Shown piece by piece: positions 8,643-17,055 of a stretch of 64,000 nucleotides of DNA (its first letter is position 1; the number at the start of each line of letters is the position of its first letter). The notes under the pieces are model-generated. The model searched no databases. It saw nothing but the letters and a program-made list of their open reading frames with translations, and was not told the DNA's origin. The DNA comes from Flagellimonas hadalis. Lineage in GTDB: Bacteria > Bacteroidota > Bacteroidia > Flavobacteriales > Flavobacteriaceae. Position numbers and translations under genes: made by a program. The stretch covers positions 62,001 to 126,000 of the forward strand of contig NZ_VNIK02000003.1 of NCBI RefSeq assembly GCF_007785775.2, in the 5' to 3' direction.

Positions 8643-9890
8643 TTATTCTATGAAACCTACTCCTGCTGTATGATTGGTCCTACTGTCGATAATAATGAAG
8701 GACCCATTGGTACGGTGCTCCTTGAAACGATCATAAAAAATCGGCTTGTTCAACTTCAGGCGCACTTTGGCAATATCGTTCATATTGAGTGAGGACACAT
8801 TTTCCTCAATACCCGAATAATCTGGGTGGATCTTGTGCTCAATGGCATCGACCTTGGCCAATGCTTTGTTTACACCATGTTGCAGCACATATTTCCCGCC
8901 GATGGTCAATTGATTGGAATCCATCCAAGAAACAGTTGCCGTCAATTGCTTGTCGATTATAGGAAGGTCCCCTACTTTCACCAACATATCGCCACGGCTC
9001 ACATTCACCTCATCTTCCAACGTGATGGTCACTGAAGATCGACGTGGGGCCGTTTGATACTCTTTGTTGTAAAAATAAATGGCCTTGATCTTGGATCGGG
9101 TCATGGACGGCAAAACCACCACTTCATCGCCCACACTCAATTCACCTCCGTAGACTTTACCTGCAAATCCACGGAAATCGTGGAATTCCTCGGTTTTAGG
9201 CCTAATCACATATTGAACAGGAAAACGAGGTGTACCCACATTGTAGATATCCTGAAGATCCAATTCTTCCAAATGCTCCAACAGGGTCTGGCCTTTGTAC
9301 CAATCCATGTTTTGGGAACGGTTCACCACGTTGTCGCCCTTCAGCGCACTCACTGGAATAAAGGTGATTTTTTGATCTTGGTAATCCCTTTTGCCCATCA
9401 ATTCCTCAAAATCGGCCTTGATATCGTTATAGGCATCTTCGGAAAAACCGACAAGATCCATTTTATTGATGGCCACAATCACGTCTTTGACACGCAATAG
9501 GTTATTGATGAAAAAGTGCCTGTTGGTCTGCTCGATGACCCCTTTTCGGGCATCGATCAAAATGATGGCCGCCTGTGAGGTGGACGCACCGGTAACCATG
9601 TTACGGGTATATTCCACATGCCCAGGGGTGTCGGCAATGATGTAGCTTTTGGTTGCCGTGGAGAAATAGATGTGGGCCACATCGATGGTGATGCCCTGCT
9701 CTCTTTCCGCTACCAAACCATCGGTCGCCAGTGAAAAATCGAGATAATCGTACCCCTTTTGTTTGCTGGTCCGCTCGATGGCCTCCAATTTATCGTCGGT
9801 CAGGGATTTGGTGTCGTACAACAATCTTCCGATCAAGGTACTTTTGCCATCATCCACACTTCCTGCTGTTGCTATCTTTAAAACTTCCAT
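8643..9890 (-). CDS. cysN: Sulfate adenylyltransferase large (GTPase) subunit
   Basis: A 415-residue elongation-factor-like GTPase that couples GTP hydrolysis to ATP sulfurylase, making adenosine 5'-phosphosulfate with CysD. Seen: G1 GSVDDGKST near residues 10-18, G3 DTPGH, G4 NKMD, then EF-Tu-like beta-barrel domains. The length matches CysN without a fused APS kinase (CysC) domain, and no separate cysC is present in the window, although the reductase downstream could act on APS or PAPS. It follows cysD with a 9-bp gap. Confidence 0.96.
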   Translation of the reverse strand: MEVLKIATAGSVDDGKSTLIGRLLYDTKSLTDDKLEAIERTSKQKGYDYLDFSLATDGLVAEREQGITIDVAHIYFSTATKSYIIADTPGHVEYTRNMVTGASTSQAAIILIDARKGVIEQTNRHFFINNLLRVKDVIVAINKMDLVGFSEDAYNDIKADFEELMGKRDYQDQKITFIPVSALKGDNVVNRSQNMDWYKGQTLLEHLEELDLQDIYNVGTPRFPVQYVIRPKTEEFHDFRGFAGKVYGGELSVGDEVVVLPSMTRSKIKAIYFYNKEYQTAPRRSSVTITLEDEVNVSRGDMLVKVGDLPIIDKQLTATVSWMDSNQLTIGGKYVLQHGVNKALAKVDAIEHKIHPDYSGIEENVSSLNMNDIAKVRLKLNKPIFYDRFKEHRTNGSFIIIDSRTNHTAGVGFIE

Positions 9891-9899
9891 TGTCTCTTC

Positions 9900-10847
9900 T
9901 TAAAAGTATCCTTGTTGTTTGCGTTTTTCCATGGCCGCCTCGGAACGTTTGTCATCGATTCGCGCACCTCTTTCCGAAATTTTTGATTCCCTGATCTCCG
10001 AAACCACTTTGTCGATGGTATCCGCATGGGATTCCACGGCTGCAGTGCAGCTCATATCACCCACGGTACGGAAACGCACGATTCTTTCCTCCACTTTCTC
10101 ATCCTCAGCCCTGAAAACCACACCATCTTCTGCGGACCAGATCAGTCCGTCACGAAGGAACGTGTTTCTTTTGTGGGCAAAATAAATGGATGGAATTTCA
10201 ATATTTTCCTTTTGGATATAGCTCCAGACATCCAATTCGGTCCAGTTGCTGATCGGGAACACCCGCACGTTCTGGCCCATTTCAATCTGTCCGTTCAACA
10301 TATCGAACAATTCGGGACGTTGGTTCTTTTCATCCCATTGTCCAAAATCGTCACGAACGGAAAATATTCGCTCTTTAGCCCTTGCCTTTTCTTCATCACG
10401 TCTGGCACCACCGATACAGGCATCGAACTTGAACTCTTCAATGGCATCCAACAAAGTTGTGGTCTGCAACATGTTCCTACTGGCATATTTTCCAGTTTCT
10501 TCCACCACTTTTCCTTGGTCGATGGAATCCTGCACGTTCCGCACAATGAGTTCCACGCCCAATTCTTCCACCAGTTTATCCCTGAACTCTATGGTCTCCG
10601 GGAAGTTGTGGCCGGTATCGATATGCATCAATGGAAAGGGAATCTTTGCGGGCCAGAATGCCTTTTGGGCCAAACGGACCAACGTGATGGAATCCTTTCC
10701 TCCAGAAAACAACAGCACGGGTTTTTCAAACTGTGCGGCCACTTCCCTTATAATATATATGGCCTCATGCTCCAATGCATTGGCATTGGGCCTGTCGGCA
10801 CTGTTGATTGTTTTCGGTTTTTTGATTTCTTCTGCGAGTGTACTCAA
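9900..10847 (-). CDS. cysD: Sulfate adenylyltransferase catalytic subunit
   Basis: A 315-residue adenylyl-transferring subunit of ATP sulfurylase, PP-loop superfamily. Seen: PP-loop LFSGGKDS near residue 45, HIDTGHNFPETI, and the C-terminal RERGAR-like segment (ISERGARIDD). No in-frame ATG precedes the conserved core (AIYIIREVAAQF), so translation must begin at a non-ATG codon. TTG at 10847 gives 315 residues; a second TTG, in front of EHEAIYIIR, would give a protein nearer the E. coli length. The first is given, with low certainty on the exact start. It lies 30 bp behind cysH. Confidence 0.93.
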   Translation of the reverse strand: MSTLAEEIKKPKTINSADRPNANALEHEAIYIIREVAAQFEKPVLLFSGGKDSITLVRLAQKAFWPAKIPFPLMHIDTGHNFPETIEFRDKLVEELGVELIVRNVQDSIDQGKVVEETGKYASRNMLQTTTLLDAIEEFKFDACIGGARRDEEKARAKERIFSVRDDFGQWDEKNQRPELFDMLNGQIEMGQNVRVFPISNWTELDVWSYIQKENIEIPSIYFAHKRNTFLRDGLIWSAEDGVVFRAEDEKVEERIVRFRTVGDMSCTAAVESHADTIDKVVSEIRESKISERGARIDDKRSEAAMEKRKQQGYF

Positions 10848-10877
10848 AGCTCTGTTTGTTTTTTAAGCGTTGGGGAA

Positions 10878-11501
10878 TTAGGTATGCAAACCACATTCGC
10901 GGTTGGCCAATACTTTTGTGGGATCAAAATATTTGTGCTCGTTGGGCAGGCCGTGTTCCTTAAGGTAGGCATCCAATTGCACATCACTCCAATGATAGAA
11001 AGGGCTCACCTTCAGCACACCGTCCTTGCTCATGCTCAACACATCCAACGAATCCCTAAGGGCGGTCTGTCCTTTTCTAAGATTGGTGAACCAAACATCC
11101 GGTTTGTGCTCATCCATAGCTCTTCGGAACGGCTCCAATTTGACCTGCTCGGTAAATTCTTGGTGACGTGGATCATCTATTTGCGGAATCCCCATGACAG
11201 CATCACGGTGAGAGCTGGTCTGTTTGGGCACATACAATTTGATGTTCAGTCCCAAACGGGCAATCAATTCTTCGGCATGCTTGTAAGTCTGTGGCGTGTT
11301 GTAGCCTGTATCGCACCAAATGACCGGAGTGTTCCTGTCCACTTCGGTGACAGCATGCAGAATGGCCACTTCATAAGGTCGAAAATTGGTGGTCACAACC
11401 GATTTCTTTCCATGCTTAATGGCCCAAGAAATGATTTCTTCCGGCGGGATGCCTTTGAACTGGCGGTTCAGATTCTGTATTTCATCTTGCGTCAATGCCA
11501 T
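10878..11501 (-). CDS. cysH: Phosphoadenylyl/adenylyl-sulfate reductase
   Basis: A 207-residue thioredoxin-dependent reductase that releases sulfite from (P)APS. Seen: a PP-loop-like N terminus, WCDTGYNTPQTY, TSSHRDAVMG, and the catalytic C-terminal ECGLH. The paired-cysteine (CC) iron-sulfur motifs of plant-type APS reductases are absent, so this is the cluster-free E. coli-like type. That normally prefers PAPS, yet no APS kinase is seen here. It is the second gene of the DUF2061-cysH-cysD-cysN run. Confidence 0.93.
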   Translation of the reverse strand: MALTQDEIQNLNRQFKGIPPEEIISWAIKHGKKSVVTTNFRPYEVAILHAVTEVDRNTPVIWCDTGYNTPQTYKHAEELIARLGLNIKLYVPKQTSSHRDAVMGIPQIDDPRHQEFTEQVKLEPFRRAMDEHKPDVWFTNLRKGQTALRDSLDVLSMSKDGVLKVSPFYHWSDVQLDAYLKEHGLPNEHKYFDPTKVLANRECGLHT

Positions 11502-11512
11502 ATCCGTTCTAT

Positions 11513-11776
11513 TTATTTACCCCATTTGATGGAGTTCCAAATTCTTTCGTGAAAAAAATAAAGCACCATTTTGGTGACCAATTCCACCAAACCAATTGAA
11601 AATGCCAAGCGAAGGGTTCCTGTAACGATCCATGATATGATGATGGTATCGATGGTTCCCACAATTCTCCAACTAACCGATTTTGCTATGCTCCGCTTCG
11701 GGCTTTCAGAGCTTTTATCCTTGGTATAGGTGCCTTGCTCTCCGTTACTTTTTACTATCAACTGGTCTGTGATCAT
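11513..11776 (-). CDS. DUF2061 small membrane protein
   Basis: An 87-residue protein with a basic N-terminal stretch (KRSIAKSVSWRIVGTIDT) and one or two hydrophobic segments (IIISWIVTGTLRLAFSIGL and the region following). The SWR..GT.DT....W..TG pattern is that of DUF2061. The gene lies 11 bp upstream of cysH and appears to be the first gene of the sulfate-assimilation operon, right behind a dyad-symmetric site. Its biochemical role is unknown; a membrane accessory for sulfate or sulfite handling is a guess from position only. Confidence 0.85.
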   Translation of the reverse strand: MITDQLIVKSNGEQGTYTKDKSSESPKRSIAKSVSWRIVGTIDTIIISWIVTGTLRLAFSIGLVELVTKMVLYFFHERIWNSIKWGK

Positions 11777-11788
11777 CAGTATTATTAT

Positions 11789-11811
11789 TTTCCTATCGAC
11801 TTACTAGGAAA
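11789..11811 (-). promoter_or_regulatory. Dyad operator candidate upstream of the cys operon
   Basis: TTTCCTA-N9-TAGGAAA, a perfect 7-bp inverted repeat 12 bp upstream of the first ATG of the DUF2061-cysHDN run. TCCTAT also recurs at about 11871 and 11929 in the same gap. An Rrf2-family regulator is encoded just upstream and is the obvious candidate binder. That link is inference. Confidence 0.45.
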
Positions 11812-11953
11812 TTCAAAAATAGAATTAAATTTCAAAACCACATGCAAAAGCCTTCTTAAATTTACTTTTATCCTATGGTTTTAGTAGATTATCGAAAATC
11901 AAAGTGGATTTTTAGAATATTCTCATCCTATCTTTTAAAAAAAGAAAAGAAAT

Positions 11954-12361
11954 CTAGAGTATGTCGGCCAAGGTATTGTTCCTATAGACATCAAGGGCGC
12001 TGTCCCTGATCTGGAGCATCAGTTTGTGTACGGAACAGGTGGCCTCATCGGGACAATCGTCGCATTTTTCGTAGAAATTGAGGCTGACACAGGGCACCAT
12101 GGCAATGGGTCCTTCCAATACACGCATCACGGTGGTCATCGGTATGTCCTCAGGATCTTTGATCAGATAGTACCCCCCGCCCTTTCCTTTTTTGGAGCCC
12201 AAAAAACCGTTCCTTCTCAAAGTGAGCAGGATACTTTCCAAAAATTTCTGGGAAATGTTCTCGTGCTTGGCAATCTCGGCAATCTGGACGGGCTCCTTAC
12301 CTTTCGCCCTTGCGAGATAGGTAAGCGCCTTTAAACCGTATTTTGTCTTCTTGGAGAGCAT
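11954..12361 (-). CDS. Rrf2-family transcriptional regulator
   Basis: A 135-residue winged-helix regulator (N-terminal HTH in PVQIAEIAKHENISQKFLESIL, wing GGYYLIKDPEDI). Residues about 90-110 carry a cluster of cysteines (PCVSLN, KCDDCPDEATC), as in Rrf2 proteins that hold an Fe-S cluster or sense cysteine state. It sits between the methionine genes (metY-metX/thrA-metZ) and the sulfate-reduction genes, all on the same strand, so it most likely controls sulfur assimilation, in the manner of CymR. The effector cannot be read from sequence. Confidence 0.92.
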   Translation of the reverse strand: MLSKKTKYGLKALTYLARAKGKEPVQIAEIAKHENISQKFLESILLTLRRNGFLGSKKGKGGGYYLIKDPEDIPMTTVMRVLEGPIAMVPCVSLNFYEKCDDCPDEATCSVHKLMLQIRDSALDVYRNNTLADIL

Positions 12362-12415
12362 CGCACGAATATAGCGAAAATTAGCAATCGCCTTTTAAAA
12401 TATTCCCGGAATGCC

Positions 12416-13588
12416 CTATTCCAACGCTTGTTCTATATCCGCAATGATATCGTCTATGTGTTCCAACCCAACGGAGACCCGTACCATGCCATCTGAAATC
12501 CCGACCGATTCCCTATCTTCTTTGGAAAGTTTGCTGTGCGTAGTGGATGCCGGATGGGTGACGATGCTCCGTGAATCGCCCAAATTGGCAGAAAGGGAGA
12601 GCAATTCAATGCTATCAAAGAATTTTCTACCTGCATCCAACCCTCCTTTTACTTCAAAAGCCACTACACAACCACCCGCCTTCATCTGTTTTTTAGCAAT
12701 TTCATACTGCGGATGCGACTTCAGAAAAGGATATTTCACCCAATCAATCTTCGGATGGTTTTCCAAAAAAGTGGCCAATTTCAAGGCATTTTCGCAATGT
12801 CTATCTACCCTGATCGCCAAGGTTTCCAGACTTCTAGAGAGCACCCAAGCATTGAAAGGGGACAACGCAGGACCTGTGATACGTGAAAAACGGTACACCT
12901 TGTCCATCAATTCTCCGCTACCCACTGTAATGCCTGCCAAAACCCTGCCCTGACCGTCCATCAACTTGGTCCCTGAATGAATTACCAGGTTAGCTCCGAA
13001 CTTTATGGGCTGCTGCAGATAAGGCGTCGCAAAACAATTGTCAACAATAAAAATAAGTCCATATTTTTTGGCAATTTGACCCAACACTTCCAAATCCAGC
13101 ACATCCACTCCCGGGTTGGTGGGCGATTCTGCATATAGAATCTTGGTATTGGGTTTGATCAACCCTTCAATGGACGAAAGATCGGTGGCATCAAAATAAC
13201 TGGTGGTGATGTTCCATTTGGGAAAAAACTGGGTGAAGAGCGTGTGTGTGGAACCAAAAATACTCTTGGACGAGACCACGTGGTCACCTGAGTTCAACAA
13301 AGCAGCCAAGGTAGAGTACACGGCCGCCATGCCAGAGGCGAAGGCAAAACCGTTCTCCGCACCTTCCATTTTGCACACCTTGTCTATAAACTCCGAGGAA
13401 TTGGGGTTGGAATATCTGGAATAGATGTTCCTGTCCTTCTCCTCGGCAAAGGAAGCGCGCATGTCCTCCGCATCCTCGAACACAAAACTGGAGGTCATGT
13501 AAATAGGACTGGAGTGTTCCAAATTCTGGCTACGCTCCATTTGTGTCCGTATCGCTTCTGTCTCGAATTTTTTACTGTTCTTTCTCAT
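12416..13588 (-). CDS. metZ: O-succinylhomoserine sulfhydrylase / Cys-Met PLP enzyme
   Basis: A 390-residue PLP-dependent gamma-family enzyme. Seen: SRYSNPN, the PLP lysine context HSGTKLMDGQGRVLAG, and the C-terminal SLGD-like segment SANLGDSRSIVTHPASTTH with SVGLE. The DGQGR sequence after the PLP lysine is typical of MetZ as opposed to cystathionine gamma-synthase. It would join sulfide to an activated homoserine to give homocysteine. The start follows the metX/thrA stop by about 40 bp, consistent with an operon. Having both MetY and MetZ in one cluster is notable; either may carry the main flux. Confidence 0.88.
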   Translation of the reverse strand: MRKNSKKFETEAIRTQMERSQNLEHSSPIYMTSSFVFEDAEDMRASFAEEKDRNIYSRYSNPNSSEFIDKVCKMEGAENGFAFASGMAAVYSTLAALLNSGDHVVSSKSIFGSTHTLFTQFFPKWNITTSYFDATDLSSIEGLIKPNTKILYAESPTNPGVDVLDLEVLGQIAKKYGLIFIVDNCFATPYLQQPIKFGANLVIHSGTKLMDGQGRVLAGITVGSGELMDKVYRFSRITGPALSPFNAWVLSRSLETLAIRVDRHCENALKLATFLENHPKIDWVKYPFLKSHPQYEIAKKQMKAGGCVVAFEVKGGLDAGRKFFDSIELLSLSANLGDSRSIVTHPASTTHSKLSKEDRESVGISDGMVRVSVGLEHIDDIIADIEQALE

Positions 13589-13617
13589 AATACACCCCTT
13601 AGGTCCCCTCAGGAGAC
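13589..13617. repeat. Short palindromic intergenic repeat, copy 2
   Basis: TACACCCCTTAGGTCCCCTC followed by AGGAGAC fills most of the 40-bp gap between the fusion gene and metZ. It is an imperfect copy of the repeat at 5669-5703. Confidence 0.55.
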
Positions 13618-13628
13618 AATTTAGTTTT

Positions 13629-16600
13629 TTAAATTTTCTCAGCTATTCTCAATATATCGCCAAAAACACCTCTGGCCGTGACCGCGGCACCTGCTCCGGC
13701 TCCTTGGATCACCAATGGGTTTTCGCCATAGGACTCCGTGTAAATCTCGATGATGGAATCGGAACCCTTCACCTGCCCCAACGCACTTTGCTTGGGCACG
13801 GAAACCAATTTCACCTCCAAAATTCCCTTGTCCTGTTGAAGGTCGCCATGCAAATCCCCCACATATCTGAGAACATGGCCTGCTTCTTGCTTGTTTTTTA
13901 TTTCCTCGAACACCTTGTCCATCTCCCCGATCCGATCAACGAACCCATCAAAATCCAAGGTCTGCAATTCCTTTGGAATCAGGTTCTGCACTTCAATATC
14001 GGAAAATTCATTTTGAAGGTCCAACTCCCTTGCCAAGATCAAGAGCTTTCTACCCACATCGTTCCCGGAAAGGTCTTCCCTCGGATCAGGTTCTGTGTAC
14101 CCACTTTTCATAGCCTCCTTCACGATGGCCGAAAACGAGGCCTCCTTTTCCGAAAAAGTGTTGAAAATATAGCTCAACGACCCAGAGAACACCCCTTTGA
14201 TCCGGGTAATGTTCTCCCCCGAAAGGTGCAATAGCCTAATGGTGTCTATCAATGGGAGACCTGCCCCCACATTGGTCTCATACAGGTATTGCTTCTGGTT
14301 TTGGTCCAAGGATTTCCGGATGGACTTGTATTTCTCAAAACTCAGCGTATTGGCAATCTTGTTGGAAGAGACCAGGTCAAACCCTTTTCTGATGAACGGT
14401 TCGTAGTGCTCCACAAAAACACTGCTGGCCGTATTGTCCACCGCAATGAGGTTTTCCAAATGGTGTTGCTTGGCAAAGGCAGCAATATCCTCCACTTGGT
14501 AGGGCCTTCCTTCCTTCTCCAATCGCTTTTTCCAATCGGAACCAATTCCTGAAGCATCCAACAACACTTTTTTGGAATTGGCGACCGCAAACACACGAAG
14601 GCCAATTCCTTTCCTTGATTCTATGTTCTTTTCAGAGTCCAAGATCTGATCGATCAAGGTACCCCCGACATTACCATGTCCAAAAATGGCCAGGTTGATT
14701 CGCTTTGCGATGCCAAAAATCTGTCCGTGCACCACATTGACCGCCTTATGAAGGTCCGACTTTTTCACGACCAAGCTCACGTTCTTTCCCGTCACCGTGT
14801 TATTGAACAACAGGGGAATCACTTGGTTTTTGGCCAAGGCATTGAAAGGCCTGTGGAAACTGCTCAGGTCCATCCCCACAATGGAAATGACAGAAACATC
14901 TTTGACCACGGAAATTTGGTTGATGTCCTGTGATGAATAATCGGTTTCAAATTCCTGGTCCAGTACTTTTTTTGCCTTTTCCGCTTTGGATGCATCCACC
15001 ACAAGGCCAATCCCCCTTTCGGACGATCCTTGCGAAATGATGCCCACACTGATGCCATTTTGGCCCAAGGCGCGGAAAATACGCATATCCACACCCACTT
15101 TGCCCAACAACCCCCTACCCTCTAGGTTGATGAGGGCCATGTGGTCCAGCACGGACAGGGATTTGATGCCTCCGTTCCCCGTCTTCGGTCCAATGAGCGT
15201 CCCTTCATTTTCATCATTGAAGGTATTGCAGATTCGAAGTGGGATGTTTTTTTCGATAAGAGGTATGATGGTCTTCGCATGCAGGATATTGGCCCCAAAA
15301 TTGGCCAGCTCGTTGGCTTCCTCATAGGAAATCACATCGATCAAGCGGGCATCCTTTACCAAATCGGGATTGGCCGTAAAGATACCATCCACATGGGTGT
15401 AGTTGACCAGTTCCCCGGCATCCAGAAAGTTGGCCAGCAATGCCGCGGAATAATTGCTGCCGTTTCTACCCAAAGTCGTCGTGGATCCATCCCCGTTAGA
15501 CCCAATAAATCCTGTGACCACGGCTATGGTATCGGTATCCAATTTGTGGAAATACCGTATCACATTTTCCTTGGAGGTCCGTTGGTCCACCTCTGCATTG
15601 CTAAAGGTGTCGTCGGTCTTGATCAATTTTCGGGAGTCCAACAGTTGTGCATTCAGCCCTTGGGCATTCAGCAAAGTGGTCACTACCTTGGCAGAGATCA
15701 GCTCGCCGTAGGACAACACCTCATCCTTGGTCTTGAGGCTATAATCCCCAGTCAGGGAAACCCCATTGAGTATTTTTTGGATGGTCTTTAGCTCTTCTTC
15801 GATATCGACCCCTGCAAAATCATTTTTTTGATAGGCCGCAAAATGGTCGAGGTCCTGTTGAAAATCCTTCCCTTTTGCCGCTTTGTCCAACAAGTCTTCC
15901 AACTCATCGGTGGCCTTACCACGGGCTGACACCACCACGGCAAAATGCTCTTTGTTCTCCGCCCTTTTGGCAATCACCTTCAGCACTCTTTCGATACCCT
16001 CGCCGTTGGCCAAGGACTTCCCACCGAACTTCAACACCTTGATGCGTTCTGTCTTTCCATTTTTCTGAAAAACGGTCTCCAACAGCTTTTCCAATTGTTC
16101 AAATTCCATCAAAAAGGCATCATGGCCGTGGAGCGACTGTACTTCACCATAGGTGACATTGGTGTTGGCCTGGGCCAATCGTTTAAAAGTCTCCCTATTT
16201 TCCTCTGCCGTAAAGAACAGATCGGAATTGACCCCAATGATGTGGATCTTCATGTCGCTTTCCTGCAATGCCTTGAAGGCATCATCCCCGCTACGGGTGA
16301 TGTCGATGGTCTTCAGCAATTGGTTCATCAACTTGTAGGCGGACAACTGGAAACGTTCCTGCAACTTTTTCCCGTGGTGCATCAACCAGCTCTCCACATT
16401 GAAAACCTGAAGCTCTTCGTTCGTGCTCCGTTTGAACCGCTCCTTGAAGGATTCGGGCGTGCGGTAGCAGAGCATGGCATGCATACGGGCATCGTGCACC
16501 GGTTGTTTGGAATTCACGAGGAACTGCTCTTGAATCTGGCAATTGGCTATCAACCAATCCGTTGATTTCCAGTCAGATGCCACAGGAACCAAATGTTCTG

Positions 16601-17015
16601 TAATGTTGGGGTTGAATGCGGCCATTTCCCAGGCGATACCACCGCCCAAAGAACCTCCTATGATGGCGTACAGTTTTTCGATCTTCAATTGTTCCAGTCC
16701 CAAAAGAAACAGTCGGGCAATATCGCCCGCCACAAAATCCTTGTAGTTCTCGATGACAAAACCATCATACCCATTGCCCGGAATGTTGAAGGCCAAAATG
16801 GTATATTTTTCGGTATTGATGCATTTCCCTTCCCCGATCAGATCGGACCACCAGCCATTCTCCCCGGCAACATCGGAATTTCCCGTGAGGGCATGGTTCA
16901 CCATCACCACCGGGGCCGAGTGCAGGGGCTGCCCGAACAATTGATAGGACAATTGTAGGTCCTGTACTTTGCCACTCTGGGTAGAAAATTGATCGATTTT
17001 CAAATACTGTAACAT
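13629..17015 (-). CDS. Homoserine O-acyltransferase-aspartokinase-homoserine dehydrogenase fusion
   Basis: A 1128-residue three-module protein. Residues 1-320 are an alpha/beta hydrolase of the MetX type: nucleophile GGSLGGG (Ser122), Asp265 (GVNSDLFF) and His298 (HGHDAF) form the expected triad. Residues about 325-600 are aspartate kinase (VLKFGGKSL, then GRNGSNYSAA), followed by ACT-like regulatory repeats (about 620-765). Residues 775-1128 are NAD(P)-dependent homoserine dehydrogenase (FGHGNVGG, SGNDVGRKLLILARE). The last two modules correspond to ThrA; the first adds the next methionine-branch step. A continuous frame with no internal stop supports a genuine fusion. It lies between metY and metZ with 40-bp gaps and probably shares their SAM-I control. 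Confidence 0.92.
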   Translation of the reverse strand: MLQYLKIDQFSTQSGKVQDLQLSYQLFGQPLHSAPVVMVNHALTGNSDVAGENGWWSDLIGEGKCINTEKYTILAFNIPGNGYDGFVIENYKDFVAGDIARLFLLGLEQLKIEKLYAIIGGSLGGGIAWEMAAFNPNITEHLVPVASDWKSTDWLIANCQIQEQFLVNSKQPVHDARMHAMLCYRTPESFKERFKRSTNEELQVFNVESWLMHHGKKLQERFQLSAYKLMNQLLKTIDITRSGDDAFKALQESDMKIHIIGVNSDLFFTAEENRETFKRLAQANTNVTYGEVQSLHGHDAFLMEFEQLEKLLETVFQKNGKTERIKVLKFGGKSLANGEGIERVLKVIAKRAENKEHFAVVVSARGKATDELEDLLDKAAKGKDFQQDLDHFAAYQKNDFAGVDIEEELKTIQKILNGVSLTGDYSLKTKDEVLSYGELISAKVVTTLLNAQGLNAQLLDSRKLIKTDDTFSNAEVDQRTSKENVIRYFHKLDTDTIAVVTGFIGSNGDGSTTTLGRNGSNYSAALLANFLDAGELVNYTHVDGIFTANPDLVKDARLIDVISYEEANELANFGANILHAKTIIPLIEKNIPLRICNTFNDENEGTLIGPKTGNGGIKSLSVLDHMALINLEGRGLLGKVGVDMRIFRALGQNGISVGIISQGSSERGIGLVVDASKAEKAKKVLDQEFETDYSSQDINQISVVKDVSVISIVGMDLSSFHRPFNALAKNQVIPLLFNNTVTGKNVSLVVKKSDLHKAVNVVHGQIFGIAKRINLAIFGHGNVGGTLIDQILDSEKNIESRKGIGLRVFAVANSKKVLLDASGIGSDWKKRLEKEGRPYQVEDIAAFAKQHHLENLIAVDNTASSVFVEHYEPFIRKGFDLVSSNKIANTLSFEKYKSIRKSLDQNQKQYLYETNVGAGLPLIDTIRLLHLSGENITRIKGVFSGSLSYIFNTFSEKEASFSAIVKEAMKSGYTEPDPREDLSGNDVGRKLLILARELDLQNEFSDIEVQNLIPKELQTLDFDGFVDRIGEMDKVFEEIKNKQEAGHVLRYVGDLHGDLQQDKGILEVKLVSVPKQSALGQVKGSDSIIEIYTESYGENPLVIQGAGAGAAVTARGVFGDILRIAEKI

Positions 17016-17055
17016 GAATGTGTACTGTGATTTATTCTTCTGTGTGTAAAAACAA

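Noticed and set aside
10026-11552. Plus-strand reading frame of 508 codons across cysD and cysH
   Set aside because: It is antisense to two well-defined enzymes with intact PP-loop and ECGLH motifs; its sequence is low in charged residues and rich in His/Phe/Gly, as expected for an antisense shadow.
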